Assembly: GCF_008831235.1 (NCBI RefSeq)
Contig: NZ_WBKF01000001.1
Location: 864,529 to 928,528, forward strand
Direction: 5' to 3'
Source: Pseudoclavibacter sp. CFCC 11306
GTDB lineage: Bacteria; Actinomycetota; Actinomycetes; Actinomycetales; Microbacteriaceae
DNA: 64,000 nucleotides
Shown here: positions 40,582-51,043 of the stretch, piece after piece
How the letters are laid out: each line of letters opens with the position of its first letter
Position numbering within the stretch: position 1 is the first letter of the stretch
Translations under genes and position numbers: made by a program
The notes under the pieces: model-generated
Seen by the model: the letters and a program-made list of their open reading frames with translations, nothing else
What the model was told of the DNA's origin: nothing
The model's database searches: none

Positions 40582-41729
40582 GCGATCTCCTTCTTGCGGA
40601 TGCGTCTGGCCGTCAGCTGCAGTTCGTTCGGTATCGGCGGCCCCCACCCCAGCTGAGGCTGCAGCACCGGCCAGAACGTGAGCACGATGCAGCAGAGGAT
40701 GCCGATCACGGCGAAGACCACGACGAACGGCCAGGGCCACACCATGAACAGGAAGCATGAGAGGGACAGCACGATCGTCCAGCTGTAGAACACCGCCACT
40801 GCAGTGTACGTGTTGTGACCGAGACCGAGCAGACGATGGTGCAGATGCTTGCGATCCGGGCTGAACGGGCTCTTTCCCGCGCCCACGCGTCTGATGACCG
40901 CCAGAGCGAAGTCGACGAAGGGCAGTGAGAGCACGACGACGGGCACCAGCAGCGGCAGCCAGACGCTTGAGTCCGAGAGCGTCTGCGGATCGATCTGACC
41001 GGTGACCGAGATCGCGCTCACCGCCAGCAGCATCCCCAGCAGCATCGCACCGGAGTCGCCCATGAAGATCTTGGCCGGGTGCCAGTTCCAGGGCAGAAAG
41101 CCGACGCATCCGCCGATCAGCAGCGCGGCGACCAGCGTCGCGAGGTTGAAGTAGTCGGTCGGCGAGGTGCGCACCGTCAGCAGATAGACGTAGAGGAAGA
41201 ACACGCCTGAGGCGAGCAGGATGACGCCGGCGACCAGCCCGTCGAGACCGTCGATGAAGTTGACGGCGTTCATCGTGAGCACGATGAGAATCGTGGTGAG
41301 CAGCGCGCTGACGGCCCCCGAGCCGATCAGCGTGCCTCCGATCGGCAGCGACACTATCTGAAACCCCTGCCAGGTGAGGATGCCGGCCGCAAGAAACTGC
41401 CCGGCCAGCTTGGCGTACCAGACCATGTCATAGAGATCGTCGAAGACCCCGATGAAGACGATCAGCAGGCTGGCCGCCGCCAGAGCGACCATCTGCCCCG
41501 GGTGTCTGAACACCTCGCTGAACCACTCAATGCGGCTCGCCGTGAACAGCCCCAGCATGATGCCGATGAAGATGGCCACTCCCCCGAGTCTGGGCGTCGG
41601 GCGGGTGTGCACATCTCGCGCTCTGATGGCGGGATAGATGTGAAAGCGGAGCGCAAAGCGCAGCACGGCCCAAGTCAGCCCCCACGTCGCGACGGCGGCG
41701 ACGAACGCGACCAGCGCATAGCCCTTCAC
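40578..41729 (-). CDS. wecA: undecaprenyl-phosphate sugar-1-phosphate transferase (WecA/MraY family)
   Basis: A 383-residue membrane enzyme, about 11 helices, that moves a sugar-1-phosphate (probably GlcNAc-1-P) from UDP to polyprenyl phosphate, starting cell-wall glycopolymer linkage. Catalytic loops: RDVHTRPTPRLGGVAIF, VFIGVFDDLYDM, TMNAVNFIDGLDGLVAG, KIFMGDSGAMLLG and DRKHLHHRLLGLGH. The HLHHRLL form points to the WecA/TagO branch rather than MraY. Starts within the tsaC stop (ATGA). Confidence 0.92.
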   Translation of the reverse strand: MKGYALVAFVAAVATWGLTWAVLRFALRFHIYPAIRARDVHTRPTPRLGGVAIFIGIMLGLFTASRIEWFSEVFRHPGQMVALAAASLLIVFIGVFDDLYDMVWYAKLAGQFLAAGILTWQGFQIVSLPIGGTLIGSGAVSALLTTILIVLTMNAVNFIDGLDGLVAGVILLASGVFFLYVYLLTVRTSPTDYFNLATLVAALLIGGCVGFLPWNWHPAKIFMGDSGAMLLGMLLAVSAISVTGQIDPQTLSDSSVWLPLLVPVVVLSLPFVDFALAVIRRVGAGKSPFSPDRKHLHHRLLGLGHNTYTAVAVFYSWTIVLSLSCFLFMVWPWPFVVVFAVIGILCCIVLTFWPVLQPQLGWGPPIPNELQLTARRIRKKEIA

Positions 41730-42388
41730 TCGGTCAGCACCTTGCCGTCGCCGATCACCTCGGCGAGCTGCTCAGGGGTGACGCCGCCCTGCCGCACGAT
41801 CCGCACCGCGCCGTTCACCTCGAAGAGCGTCGCATCGATGATGGTCGACGAGAGTCCGCTGTGACTGGTGCCATGGTCGAGGTAGACCTCGACGCTGTCG
41901 CCGAGCTGCTGCTGTGCGTCGTCGATCGTGGTCGCGGCCGGCTGGCTGTGCCGATTCGCCGAGGACACCGCGAGGGGCCCCGTCTCTTCGAGCACGGCGA
42001 GTGCAACCGGCTCGTCGGGAATGCGCAGCGCAACCGTACCCTGCGTGTCGCCGAGATCCCAGTTCAGGCTGCTGCGTGCGTTGAGAATGATGGTGAGCGC
42101 GCCCGGCCAGAACTTCTCAGCTGCCCGTTCGATGGGCTCGGGCACGTCTTCGGCCAGAGCATGCAGGCTGTTCAGGCTCGGAATCAGCACCGGCGGCGGC
42201 GACTGACGTGTGCGCCCCTTCGCCTCGAGCAGCGCGTTGACCGCGTCTGGAGAGAAGGCGTCGGCGGCGATGCCGTAGACCGTGTCGGTGGGCATCACGA
42301 CCAGTCGGCCGCGCCCGATGGCTCGGCGGGCCTCTCTCGTTCCGGTCAGTAGCTGCTCAGTGTCGTTGCAGTCGAACACGCTGCTCAT
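41726..42388 (-). CDS. tsaC: L-threonylcarbamoyladenylate synthase (Sua5/YrdC/TsaC)
   Basis: A 220-residue enzyme that makes threonylcarbamoyl-AMP for the t6A37 modification of ANN-decoding tRNAs. Motifs: VVMPTDTVYGIAADAFSPDAV, KGRTRQSPPPVLIPS (the Lys/Arg ATP site), FWPGALTIIL and GPLAVSSANRHSQPAATT. It is the short TsaC form without the Sua5 C-terminal domain. Lies between prmC and wecA as in many actinobacteria. Confidence 0.94.
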   Translation of the reverse strand: MSSVFDCNDTEQLLTGTREARRAIGRGRLVVMPTDTVYGIAADAFSPDAVNALLEAKGRTRQSPPPVLIPSLNSLHALAEDVPEPIERAAEKFWPGALTIILNARSSLNWDLGDTQGTVALRIPDEPVALAVLEETGPLAVSSANRHSQPAATTIDDAQQQLGDSVEVYLDHGTSHSGLSSTIIDATLFEVNGAVRIVRQGGVTPEQLAEVIGDGKVLTE

Positions 42389-42477
42389 GTCGAAATCTCC
42401 TCGGGGTGTCTGTAGCAGTCTAGTCGCCGAGTCTGCGTGTGCCCTGTGTCGACTCGCGACCGAGTGCGATCAGCGGC

Positions 42478-43560
42478 TCAGTGGCGCGACGGGTGTCGGG
42501 CTTCGGTGAATCGGTCACGACCGGTCAGGTCACGATGCGTCTGTGCTGCCTCGAACCCCGCCGTTTCGAGCAGCATGCGCACGTCCGAGCCCTGCTGCTC
42601 GGTGTGCTCCAAGAGGATGCTCCCTCCGGCCTGCAGCGCGGCGAACGCGGGCGCGACCAGCTCACGGATGAAGTCGAGACCGTCGGCGCCGGAGTAGAGC
42701 GCCGTGTCGGGATCGGCTCTTGCCTCGGGCTCGAGCGGGATGTCTCCCGTCGGCACGTACGGCGGGTTCGACACGATCAGATCGAACGTGCCTGCTGACT
42801 CTGCCACGGGCTGGCCAGGCGTCATCTGCGCTGCCGCCTGTGCCCGTGACCGTGGGTGCGGCTGCGCTGGCAGGAGCGATGAGGAGGCGACGGCGAGGTC
42901 AGCGATTGCATCACCGGCGACGAGTTCGACGGCGCTGTCGGCCGCTGCCAGGGCATCGGTGTAGGCGACGATGTTGCGCCGCGCCCACGCTTCGGCGGCG
43001 GTCTCGAGTTCGACGGTGCGCACGTGCGTATGCGGCAGCTCAGTGGCGATCGCGAGGCTGATCGCGGCCGAACCGGTGCCCGCTTCGAAGACTCGGAGGC
43101 GTCGTGGTGCGACGTCGCGTCGAGTGCCGTCTGTCAGGGCCGGGTCGACAGCGGCTGCGTCGTCACCGTCGGAGTCGGATGTCTGCTCGGCGGCACGACG
43201 CTCGCTCAGCAGCTCGAGTGCGCGTTCGACCAGCAGCTCGGTCTCTGGGCGCGGTACGAACACGCCCTCCCCTACTGACAGATCGAGCGCGCGAAAGGGC
43301 GCCCTGCCGAGCACATGCTGCAGTGGGATGCGCCGCGCGCGTCGTTCGGTCAGCGTCTCGATGGTGTGCATCTGCTCGGCGCTCACCCGGAGTCGACCGG
43401 TGAGCTCGGCCAGGCTGAGGTCGCCGAGACTCACATCGAGCACGTGCGCGACGATCTGTCGGGACTCTGCCCGAGCCGGACCGATACCGGCCTCGGCCAG
43501 CCGCTGCAGCATCCGCAGGACGACCGGCCCCACCTCGCTGCCGCCAGCCGGATCGGTCAC
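42478..43560 (-). CDS. prmC: release factor glutamine N5-methyltransferase
   Basis: A 360-residue SAM enzyme that methylates the GGQ glutamine of release factors. The N-terminal helical domain (1-80), [15 protein letters not shown], the SAM loop [15 protein letters not shown] and the catalytic NPPY in [14 protein letters not shown] are present. It is some 70 residues longer than usual: low-complexity insertions lie between about 120-150 ([15 protein letters not shown]) and 225-260 ([17 protein letters not shown]). The GTG start overlaps the prfA stop (GTGA), matching its substrate partner. Confidence 0.92.
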   Translation of the reverse strand: MTDPAGGSEVGPVVLRMLQRLAEAGIGPARAESRQIVAHVLDVSLGDLSLAELTGRLRVSAEQMHTIETLTERRARRIPLQHVLGRAPFRALDLSVGEGVFVPRPETELLVERALELLSERRAAEQTSDSDGDDAAAVDPALTDGTRRDVAPRRLRVFEAGTGSAAISLAIATELPHTHVRTVELETAAEAWARRNIVAYTDALAAADSAVELVAGDAIADLAVASSSLLPAQPHPRSRAQAAAQMTPGQPVAESAGTFDLIVSNPPYVPTGDIPLEPEARADPDTALYSGADGLDFIRELVAPAFAALQAGGSILLEHTEQQGSDVRMLLETAGFEAAQTHRDLTGRDRFTEARHPSRH

Positions 43561-44630
43561 TGCCCCAGTGCCTCGAGACGGTGCGTCTCGTCAGCGGCCA
43601 CAGCTGACTCGATCACGGGATCGAGCTCGCCGTTCATCACCTGATCGAGGTTGTAGGCCTTGAACCCGGTGCGGTGGTCGGCAATGCGGTTCTCTGGAAA
43701 GTTGTAGGTGCGGATGCGCTCCGAACGGTCCATCGAGCGAATCTGGCTGTGGCGCTGCTCGCTGGCTGCGGCGTCGAGCTCTTCCTGCTGTTTGGCGAGC
43801 AGGCGGGCCCGCAGCACGCGCATGGCGGCGTCACGGTTCTGAATCTGGCTCTTCTCGTTCTGCATCGACACCACGATGCCGGTCGGCAGGTGGGTGATGC
43901 GCACCGCCGAGTCGGTCGTGTTGACCGACTGACCGCCGGGGCCGGACGAACGGTAGACGTCGATGCGCAGATCGTTCTGATTGATCTGCACCTCTTCGGG
44001 CTCGTCGACCTCGGGGAACACCAGCACTCCGGTGGTCGAGGTGTGGATGCGCCCCTGGCTCTCGGTGACCGGCACACGCTGCACGCGGTGCACGCCGCCT
44101 TCGTACTTGAGGTGCGCCCAGACGCCCTCAGCCGGGTTGTTCGAACGACCCTTGATAGCCACCGAGACGTCTTTGTACCCGCCGAGGTCGGATTCGGTGG
44201 AGTCGAGCATCTCGACCTTCCACCCTTTCTTCTCGGCGTAGTGCATGTACATGCGCAGCAGGTCGCCGGCGAAGAGGGCGGACTCCTCGCCGCCCTCACC
44301 GCCTTTGATCTCCATGATCACGTCACGGCCGTCATCGGGATCGCGCGGGATCAGCAGTCGACGCAGACGTTCGGCCGACGCGGTGAGCTCGGTCTCAAGA
44401 CCGGGCACCTCCTCGGCGAACGAATCGTCTTCTTTGGCCAGCTCACGCGCGGCCTCAAGGTCTTCGTCAGTCTGCCGCCAGTGCTCGTAGGCGACCTTGA
44501 TCGCATTGAGCTCGTTGTACCGACGACTGAGCTTTTTGGCCAGGGCCGGCTTGGTGTGCACCACTGGGTCGGCCAGCTGCACCTGCAGATCAGCGTGCTC
44601 GGCGAGCAGTTTGTCGACGGAGTCGAACAT
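43557..44630 (-). CDS. prfA: peptide chain release factor 1
   Basis: A 357-residue factor that ends translation at UAA/UAG. The peptidyl-hydrolase motif is [17 protein letters not shown]; the codon-recognition PxT motif lies in [15 protein letters not shown] (PVT). [16 protein letters not shown] is the family N-terminus, so ATG 44630 is chosen; GTG 44639 and TTG 44657 are in-frame alternatives with weak ribosome-binding sites. It follows rho directly and is coupled to prmC. Confidence 0.96.
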   Translation of the reverse strand: MFDSVDKLLAEHADLQVQLADPVVHTKPALAKKLSRRYNELNAIKVAYEHWRQTDEDLEAARELAKEDDSFAEEVPGLETELTASAERLRRLLIPRDPDDGRDVIMEIKGGEGGEESALFAGDLLRMYMHYAEKKGWKVEMLDSTESDLGGYKDVSVAIKGRSNNPAEGVWAHLKYEGGVHRVQRVPVTESQGRIHTSTTGVLVFPEVDEPEEVQINQNDLRIDVYRSSGPGGQSVNTTDSAVRITHLPTGIVVSMQNEKSQIQNRDAAMRVLRARLLAKQQEELDAAASEQRHSQIRSMDRSERIRTYNFPENRIADHRTGFKAYNLDQVMNGELDPVIESAVAADETHRLEALGQ

Positions 44631-44653
44631 CGAGCTCACAGTCGAGGCCTCGC

Positions 44654-46846
<2,193 letters not shown>

Positions 46847-46984
46847 AGGAGGTTTTCCTCTCGCCTTGCCGTTTCGGCCAAGGAGATTCATCGATCGGTG
46901 GTCCCGATCGTCATTACAGAAGGGCACACATCTGAGAAAACGTGAGGTGCCGCTGGATCATGACCGAGAGCACAGCTCTCAAAG

Positions 46985-47902
46985 TCACAGCTCTACTGTA
47001 GCACCCTCAGCGGCGATCGCCACCCGATGCGACTTCCATCGCACGGGCGTGTCATTCGAGGCGGAATCGACCAGGCCATCCGCCGCTGCCACGGCGTCGG
47101 CCTCAGCCGAGCTGGTCGCGAGCACGAGCACGGTCGGCCCTGCCCCGCTCAGCGCAGCCGCATGCCCCTGCGTGCGCAGATCGGTGATCATGCGATCGGT
47201 CGCCGGCATCGCCTGCGCACGGTACGGCTGATGCAGGCGGTCTTCGGTCGCCTCGAAGAGCAGGCTCGGGTCTTCGCCGAGAGCATGCACCAGCAGCGCC
47301 GAACGCGACAGGTTGAACACGGCGTCGGCGACCGGCACGCTCTCTGGCTGGAGCATGCGCATGGCGCTCGTCTTGGTCGTGTAGTCAGGCACCAGCAGTA
47401 CCGCATGGATGCTCTCGTCGACCGTCATGGAGGCGCAGCGAGGGAGCCCCTCGGCATCGGTGTAGGCGATGGTCGCACCGCCGTAGACGGCCGGAGCCGC
47501 GTTGTCCGGGTGCCCCTCGCAGGCGCTGGCCAGCCGGAAGACCTCGTCGCGGTCGGGCTGCCCGCCGGTGTGCAGCGCGAGCGCGGCGGCGACTCCCGCG
47601 ACCACGGCCGACGCCGACGATCCGAGCCCTCCCGACTGCGGCACGCCGTTCACAGCACGCAGATGCGCCCCCGAGAGGCTGCCTCCGAGCTGCGCAGTGG
47701 TCTGCAGCAGGATGCGAACGAGCAGGTTGCGGCGGTCGCGCGGCAGCCACTTCGCCCCCGCGCCCTGCACGTCGACCGTGAACCGGCCGGAGTCGTTCGG
47801 GACGACCTCGACTTCGTTCCACAGGTCTACGGCGATGCCGAGCGAGTCGAAACCTGGACCCAGATTGGCGCTGGTGCCCGGAACGCGGACGCGCACGGAC
47901 AT
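46985..47902 (-). CDS. thrB: homoserine kinase
   Basis: A 305-residue GHMP kinase that phosphorylates homoserine for threonine synthesis. The ATP loop is PQSGGLGSSASAVVAGVAAAL; the N-terminus VRVPGTSANLGPGFDSLGIAVDL and the C-terminal AALSGAGPTVLVLA are the other two GHMP motifs. Starts 1 nt after the hom stop, so the genes form an operon with lysA; thrC is not in the window. Confidence 0.96.
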   Translation of the reverse strand: MSVRVRVPGTSANLGPGFDSLGIAVDLWNEVEVVPNDSGRFTVDVQGAGAKWLPRDRRNLLVRILLQTTAQLGGSLSGAHLRAVNGVPQSGGLGSSASAVVAGVAAALALHTGGQPDRDEVFRLASACEGHPDNAAPAVYGGATIAYTDAEGLPRCASMTVDESIHAVLLVPDYTTKTSAMRMLQPESVPVADAVFNLSRSALLVHALGEDPSLLFEATEDRLHQPYRAQAMPATDRMITDLRTQGHAAALSGAGPTVLVLATSSAEADAVAAADGLVDSASNDTPVRWKSHRVAIAAEGATVEL

Positions 47903-47903
47903 C

Positions 47904-49211
47904 TCAGTCTCCCTCGACGCGCATGACGCCGATCACGGCGCGGACGGCAGAGGCCTCGGCCAGCTGCTCGACGGTGCGCTGCAGTCGGCCTTCTGTGGCA
48001 CGGTGCGTGACCACGACGAGGCTGGCGTCTGCAGCAGAGTCGGCCAGCTGCTCCTGATGCAGTGCACGAACCGAGATCTCGTTGCCTGCGAAGACAGCCG
48101 AGATCTGTTCGAGCACGCCTGGCTCGTCGGCGACGTGCAGTGTGATGTGCCAGCTCGACTCGACCTCTGAGATGTCGGCGATGCGCAGGTTCGCGTCGAA
48201 GGAGACGAACTCCGCCGGAGCACCGCGCACGATGCGCTTGGCGGCGAGCACGAAGTCGCTGAGCACGGTCGATGACGTCTCGACACCGCCGGCTCCTGCC
48301 CCATAGAACATCAGATCGCCGGCGTCGAGAGCCTCGACGAAGATCGCATTCTTGCCGCCGTGCACCGCGGCGAGCGGGTGATCGGTCGGCACCATCGCCG
48401 GATAGACACGCACGTTGACCGCATCGCGTTCGCCCGGTTTCGCAGGCAGCCGCTCGGCGATCGCCAGCAGCTTCACCACGTAGCCGTCGCGTTTCGCGGC
48501 GACCAGCTGTTCGGTGGTGAGCTGTGTGATGCCCTCGGTGTGCACCGCAGACCGAGGCACGTGCGTGTGGAACGCGAGACCGGCCAGAATCGTCGCCTTG
48601 GCTGCTGCGTCATGCCCCTCGACGTCGGCACTCGGGTCGGCTTCGAGGTAACCCAGACGGCTGGCCTCGTCAAGAGCCTCTTCGAGCGTGATGCCTGCGG
48701 TGTCGATGCGGTCGAGGATGTAGTTCGTGCTGCCGTTGACGATGCCGAGCACGCGGTTGATGCGGTCGCCCACGAGAGAGTCCTGCAGCGGCCGAATGAT
48801 CGGGATCGCGGCCGCGGCGGCCGCCTCGTACCAGGTTTCGGCGCCGCCGCGGCGCCCGGCCTCGAAGATGTCGACCTGATGCGCGGCCAGCAGAGCCTTG
48901 TTCGCGGTGATGACGTCTTTGCCGTCGCTGAGCGCGCGCTCGATGTACGTGCGTGCGGGTTCGATGCCGCCGATCAGCTCGATCACGATGTCGGCCTCGT
49001 CGATGAGGCGGTCTGCGTCGGTGGTGAACAGCTGCTGTGGCAGCTCGACGTCACGGTGACCGTGCAGGTTTCGGACCGCGATGCCGATCAGCTCGAAGTC
49101 GGCACCGATGCGCTGCGCGAGCTCGGCACGCCGCTCGATCAGCTGGCGGGCCGTCTGAGCGCCGACCGAGCCGGCACCGAGCAGGGCCACTTTCAGCGTG
49201 CGGTGAGTCAT
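47904..49211 (-). CDS. hom: homoserine dehydrogenase
   Basis: A 435-residue NAD(P)H enzyme that turns aspartate semialdehyde into homoserine. Rossmann motif LLGAGSVGAQTARQL; catalytic core VITANKALLAAH, GIVNGSTNYILDRI and EADPSADVEGHDAAAKATILA; C-terminal ACT domain (about 355-435: HITLHVADEPGVLEQISAVFAGNEISVRALHQE) for threonine feedback inhibition. Its ATG overlaps the lysA stop (ATGA). Confidence 0.97.
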   Translation of the reverse strand: MTHRTLKVALLGAGSVGAQTARQLIERRAELAQRIGADFELIGIAVRNLHGHRDVELPQQLFTTDADRLIDEADIVIELIGGIEPARTYIERALSDGKDVITANKALLAAHQVDIFEAGRRGGAETWYEAAAAAAIPIIRPLQDSLVGDRINRVLGIVNGSTNYILDRIDTAGITLEEALDEASRLGYLEADPSADVEGHDAAAKATILAGLAFHTHVPRSAVHTEGITQLTTEQLVAAKRDGYVVKLLAIAERLPAKPGERDAVNVRVYPAMVPTDHPLAAVHGGKNAIFVEALDAGDLMFYGAGAGGVETSSTVLSDFVLAAKRIVRGAPAEFVSFDANLRIADISEVESSWHITLHVADEPGVLEQISAVFAGNEISVRALHQEQLADSAADASLVVVTHRATEGRLQRTVEQLAEASAVRAVIGVMRVEGD

Positions 49212-50704
49212 CTGTCCTCCGTCTTGTTCGTGATCTCGAGACCGGCGTCACGGCGCAGCAGCGTCTCGATGCTCTCACCGTGCACCAGCAGGTGCGCGGC
49301 TCCGTCCCAGACGCCCACGACTGCCGGGCGCGGAAGCATGTTGTAGTTCGACGACAGCGAGAAGCAGTACGCTCCGGTGTCGGGCACGGCGAGCAGGTCG
49401 CCCCGCCGCACGTCTTCGGGCAGGTAGTCGGCCTGCACCACGATGTCGCCGCTCTCGCAGTGTTTGCCCACCACGCGCACGAGCACAGGCTCGGCGTCGC
49501 TGGTACGCGAGGCGAGTGCGGCCTGATAGTCGGCGTCGTACAGCTCGGGGCGCGGGTTGTCGCTCATTCCCCCGTCGACGGCGATGTACCGACGCGTATT
49601 GCCGGCAAGATGATCGACCTGCACGTCTTTGATCGTGCCGGTCTCGTAGAGCGTCACACCGGCACGCCCCACGATCGAACGACCCGGCTCGATTGCGATG
49701 TGCGGCACTTGGACGCCCTGAGCGAAGCAGGCACGCTGCAGGGTCGATGCGATGTTCTCGGCCATCTGCTCGATCGGTCGCGGCTGGTCGGCCTCGGTGT
49801 AGGCGATGCCGAAGCCGCCGCCCAGGTTGAGTTCGGGAACCGGTCCGCCTTCGAGCAGTCGCTTCTGCACCTCGATGAGACGCGTGATCGCTTCGTCGAA
49901 CCCGAGCGCGTCGAAGATCTGCGACCCGATGTGCGAATGCATGCCCACGAATTCGACGCGGTCGATCGCGCGCAGACGGCGCACCGCTTCGTCGACATCG
50001 GCGAGCGCCACCCCGAACTTCTGGTCTTCGCGCGCGGTGGCCAGAAACTCATGCGTCGACGCGTGCACGCCCGTCGTCACGCGCAGTCGCACGCGCTGTC
50101 GATACGACGGGTCGGCCAGCGGGCTGGACACAGTAGGCGAACCGGCTGCCGCATCCGCCGCCGTCTCGGCGACCGCGTCTTCGATCACGGCCTGCAGCAG
50201 ATCGATCTCGTCGAGCGAGTCGACCACGATCGTGCCCAGGCCGATGCCGACCGCGGCGCGCAGCTCGGCATACGACTTGTTGTTGCCGTGCAGGCCGATG
50301 CGCTGCGGCGGCATGCCTGCGGCGACGGCGATCGCGAGCTCTCCCCCGCTCGAGACGTCGACGTTGAGCCCGGCGTCGCGCATCCAGCGCACGACATCTG
50401 AGGTGAGCAGGGCCTTCGAGGCGTAGTAGACGGTGACGTCGGTGCCGATCGTGGCGAGTGCGTTCGCGAATGCGTCACGGATGCGAGTGGCCTGTGCGAC
50501 GGCGGTGGCGCGATCGACCACGTAGAGCGGCGTGCCGAAGGTCTCAGCGAGCTCGACGACCGGCACTCCCCCAATCTCGACCACCCCAGCGGCATTTCGG
50601 GTCGCGGTGTCTGGCCAGATGGAAGGGTCGAGGGCGTTCAGGTCTTCTGGAATGGCGAGCCATTCAGGAGCCAGCGGTTCGATGTGATCTGAGTGTGAGG
50701 GCAC
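49208..50704 (-). CDS. lysA: diaminopimelate decarboxylase
   Basis: A 498-residue PLP enzyme, the last step of lysine synthesis. The PLP lysine is in VYYASKALLTSDVVRW (about residue 97); VDVSSGGELAIAVAAGMPPQRIGLHGNNKS, FVGMHSHIGSQIF, LNLGGGFGIAYTEADQP and GKHCESGDIVVQ (active-site Cys) follow in order. I chose GTG 50704 because TAGAAT ends 6 nt upstream and no Shine-Dalgarno exists, suggesting a leaderless transcript; GTG 50710 abuts that hexamer. First gene of lysA-hom-thrB, so lysine and threonine branches share one transcript. Confidence 0.95.
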   Translation of the reverse strand: MPSHSDHIEPLAPEWLAIPEDLNALDPSIWPDTATRNAAGVVEIGGVPVVELAETFGTPLYVVDRATAVAQATRIRDAFANALATIGTDVTVYYASKALLTSDVVRWMRDAGLNVDVSSGGELAIAVAAGMPPQRIGLHGNNKSYAELRAAVGIGLGTIVVDSLDEIDLLQAVIEDAVAETAADAAAGSPTVSSPLADPSYRQRVRLRVTTGVHASTHEFLATAREDQKFGVALADVDEAVRRLRAIDRVEFVGMHSHIGSQIFDALGFDEAITRLIEVQKRLLEGGPVPELNLGGGFGIAYTEADQPRPIEQMAENIASTLQRACFAQGVQVPHIAIEPGRSIVGRAGVTLYETGTIKDVQVDHLAGNTRRYIAVDGGMSDNPRPELYDADYQAALASRTSDAEPVLVRVVGKHCESGDIVVQADYLPEDVRRGDLLAVPDTGAYCFSLSSNYNMLPRPAVVGVWDGAAHLLVHGESIETLLRRDAGLEITNKTEDR

Positions 50705-50710
50705 CCGCAC

Positions 50711-50716
50711 ATTCTA
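50711..50716 (-). promoter_or_regulatory. TAGAAT -10 element of lysA, leaderless start
   Basis: TAGAAT (minus strand) is followed by 6 nt and then GTG 50704. No Shine-Dalgarno or clear -35 is visible. Confidence 0.55.
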
Positions 50717-50766
50717 CGTGGTCGACACGGCGGCCTGCCCCAGCAGGAGCAAACCTACGACCTTGC

Positions 50767-50892
50767 TGCCGAAAGTGCAGAAAGTGCGGCGTTCAGCGAT
50801 GAGCCGGAGACAAGGAGACACCGAGAGTACAGGAGATGTGGTGTTTGCGATGAATCAGAGCCGAGTCGATGCCGAAAGCACAGAAGGTGCGA
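50767..50892. repeat. two-copy imperfect repeat in the lysA-argS gap
   Basis: TGCCGAAAGTGCAGAAAGTG (50767 onward, 24-nt unit) recurs as TGCCGAAAGCACAGAAGGTG (50870 onward) with four mismatches, 103 nt apart. The surrounding sequence is A/G-rich and unlike the flanking genes. No protein or RNA gene is recognised in this gap. Confidence 0.6.
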
Positions 50893-50932
50893 CCATCGGC
50901 GGCTGATAGTCACAAGTTCTGCCGCCTCAGCA

Positions 50933-50968
50933 CGAAGTCGAAGTCGAAAACGAAAACGAAAACGAAGG
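50933..50968. repeat. hexanucleotide tract CGAAGT/CGAAAA
   Basis: Six consecutive six-base units: CGAAGT twice, CGAAAA three times, CGAAGG once, followed by TAAAGACTAAAGACAAAA. On the minus strand this is a T-rich run about 75 nt after the argS stop, preceded by a GGGGG/CCCCC inverted pair (about 51014-51035), so it could help end argS transcription. Confidence 0.8.
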
Positions 50969-51043
50969 TAAAGACTAAAGACAAAACCAGGCAGACTCGC
51001 ATGCGCTCGGGAGCTCGGGGGGGGTAGAGACTCCCCCGCAGGC

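Noticed and set aside
50933-50968. CRISPR-like array suggested by regular CGAANN units
   Set aside because: The period is six bases with no spacers; it is a simple-sequence tract.
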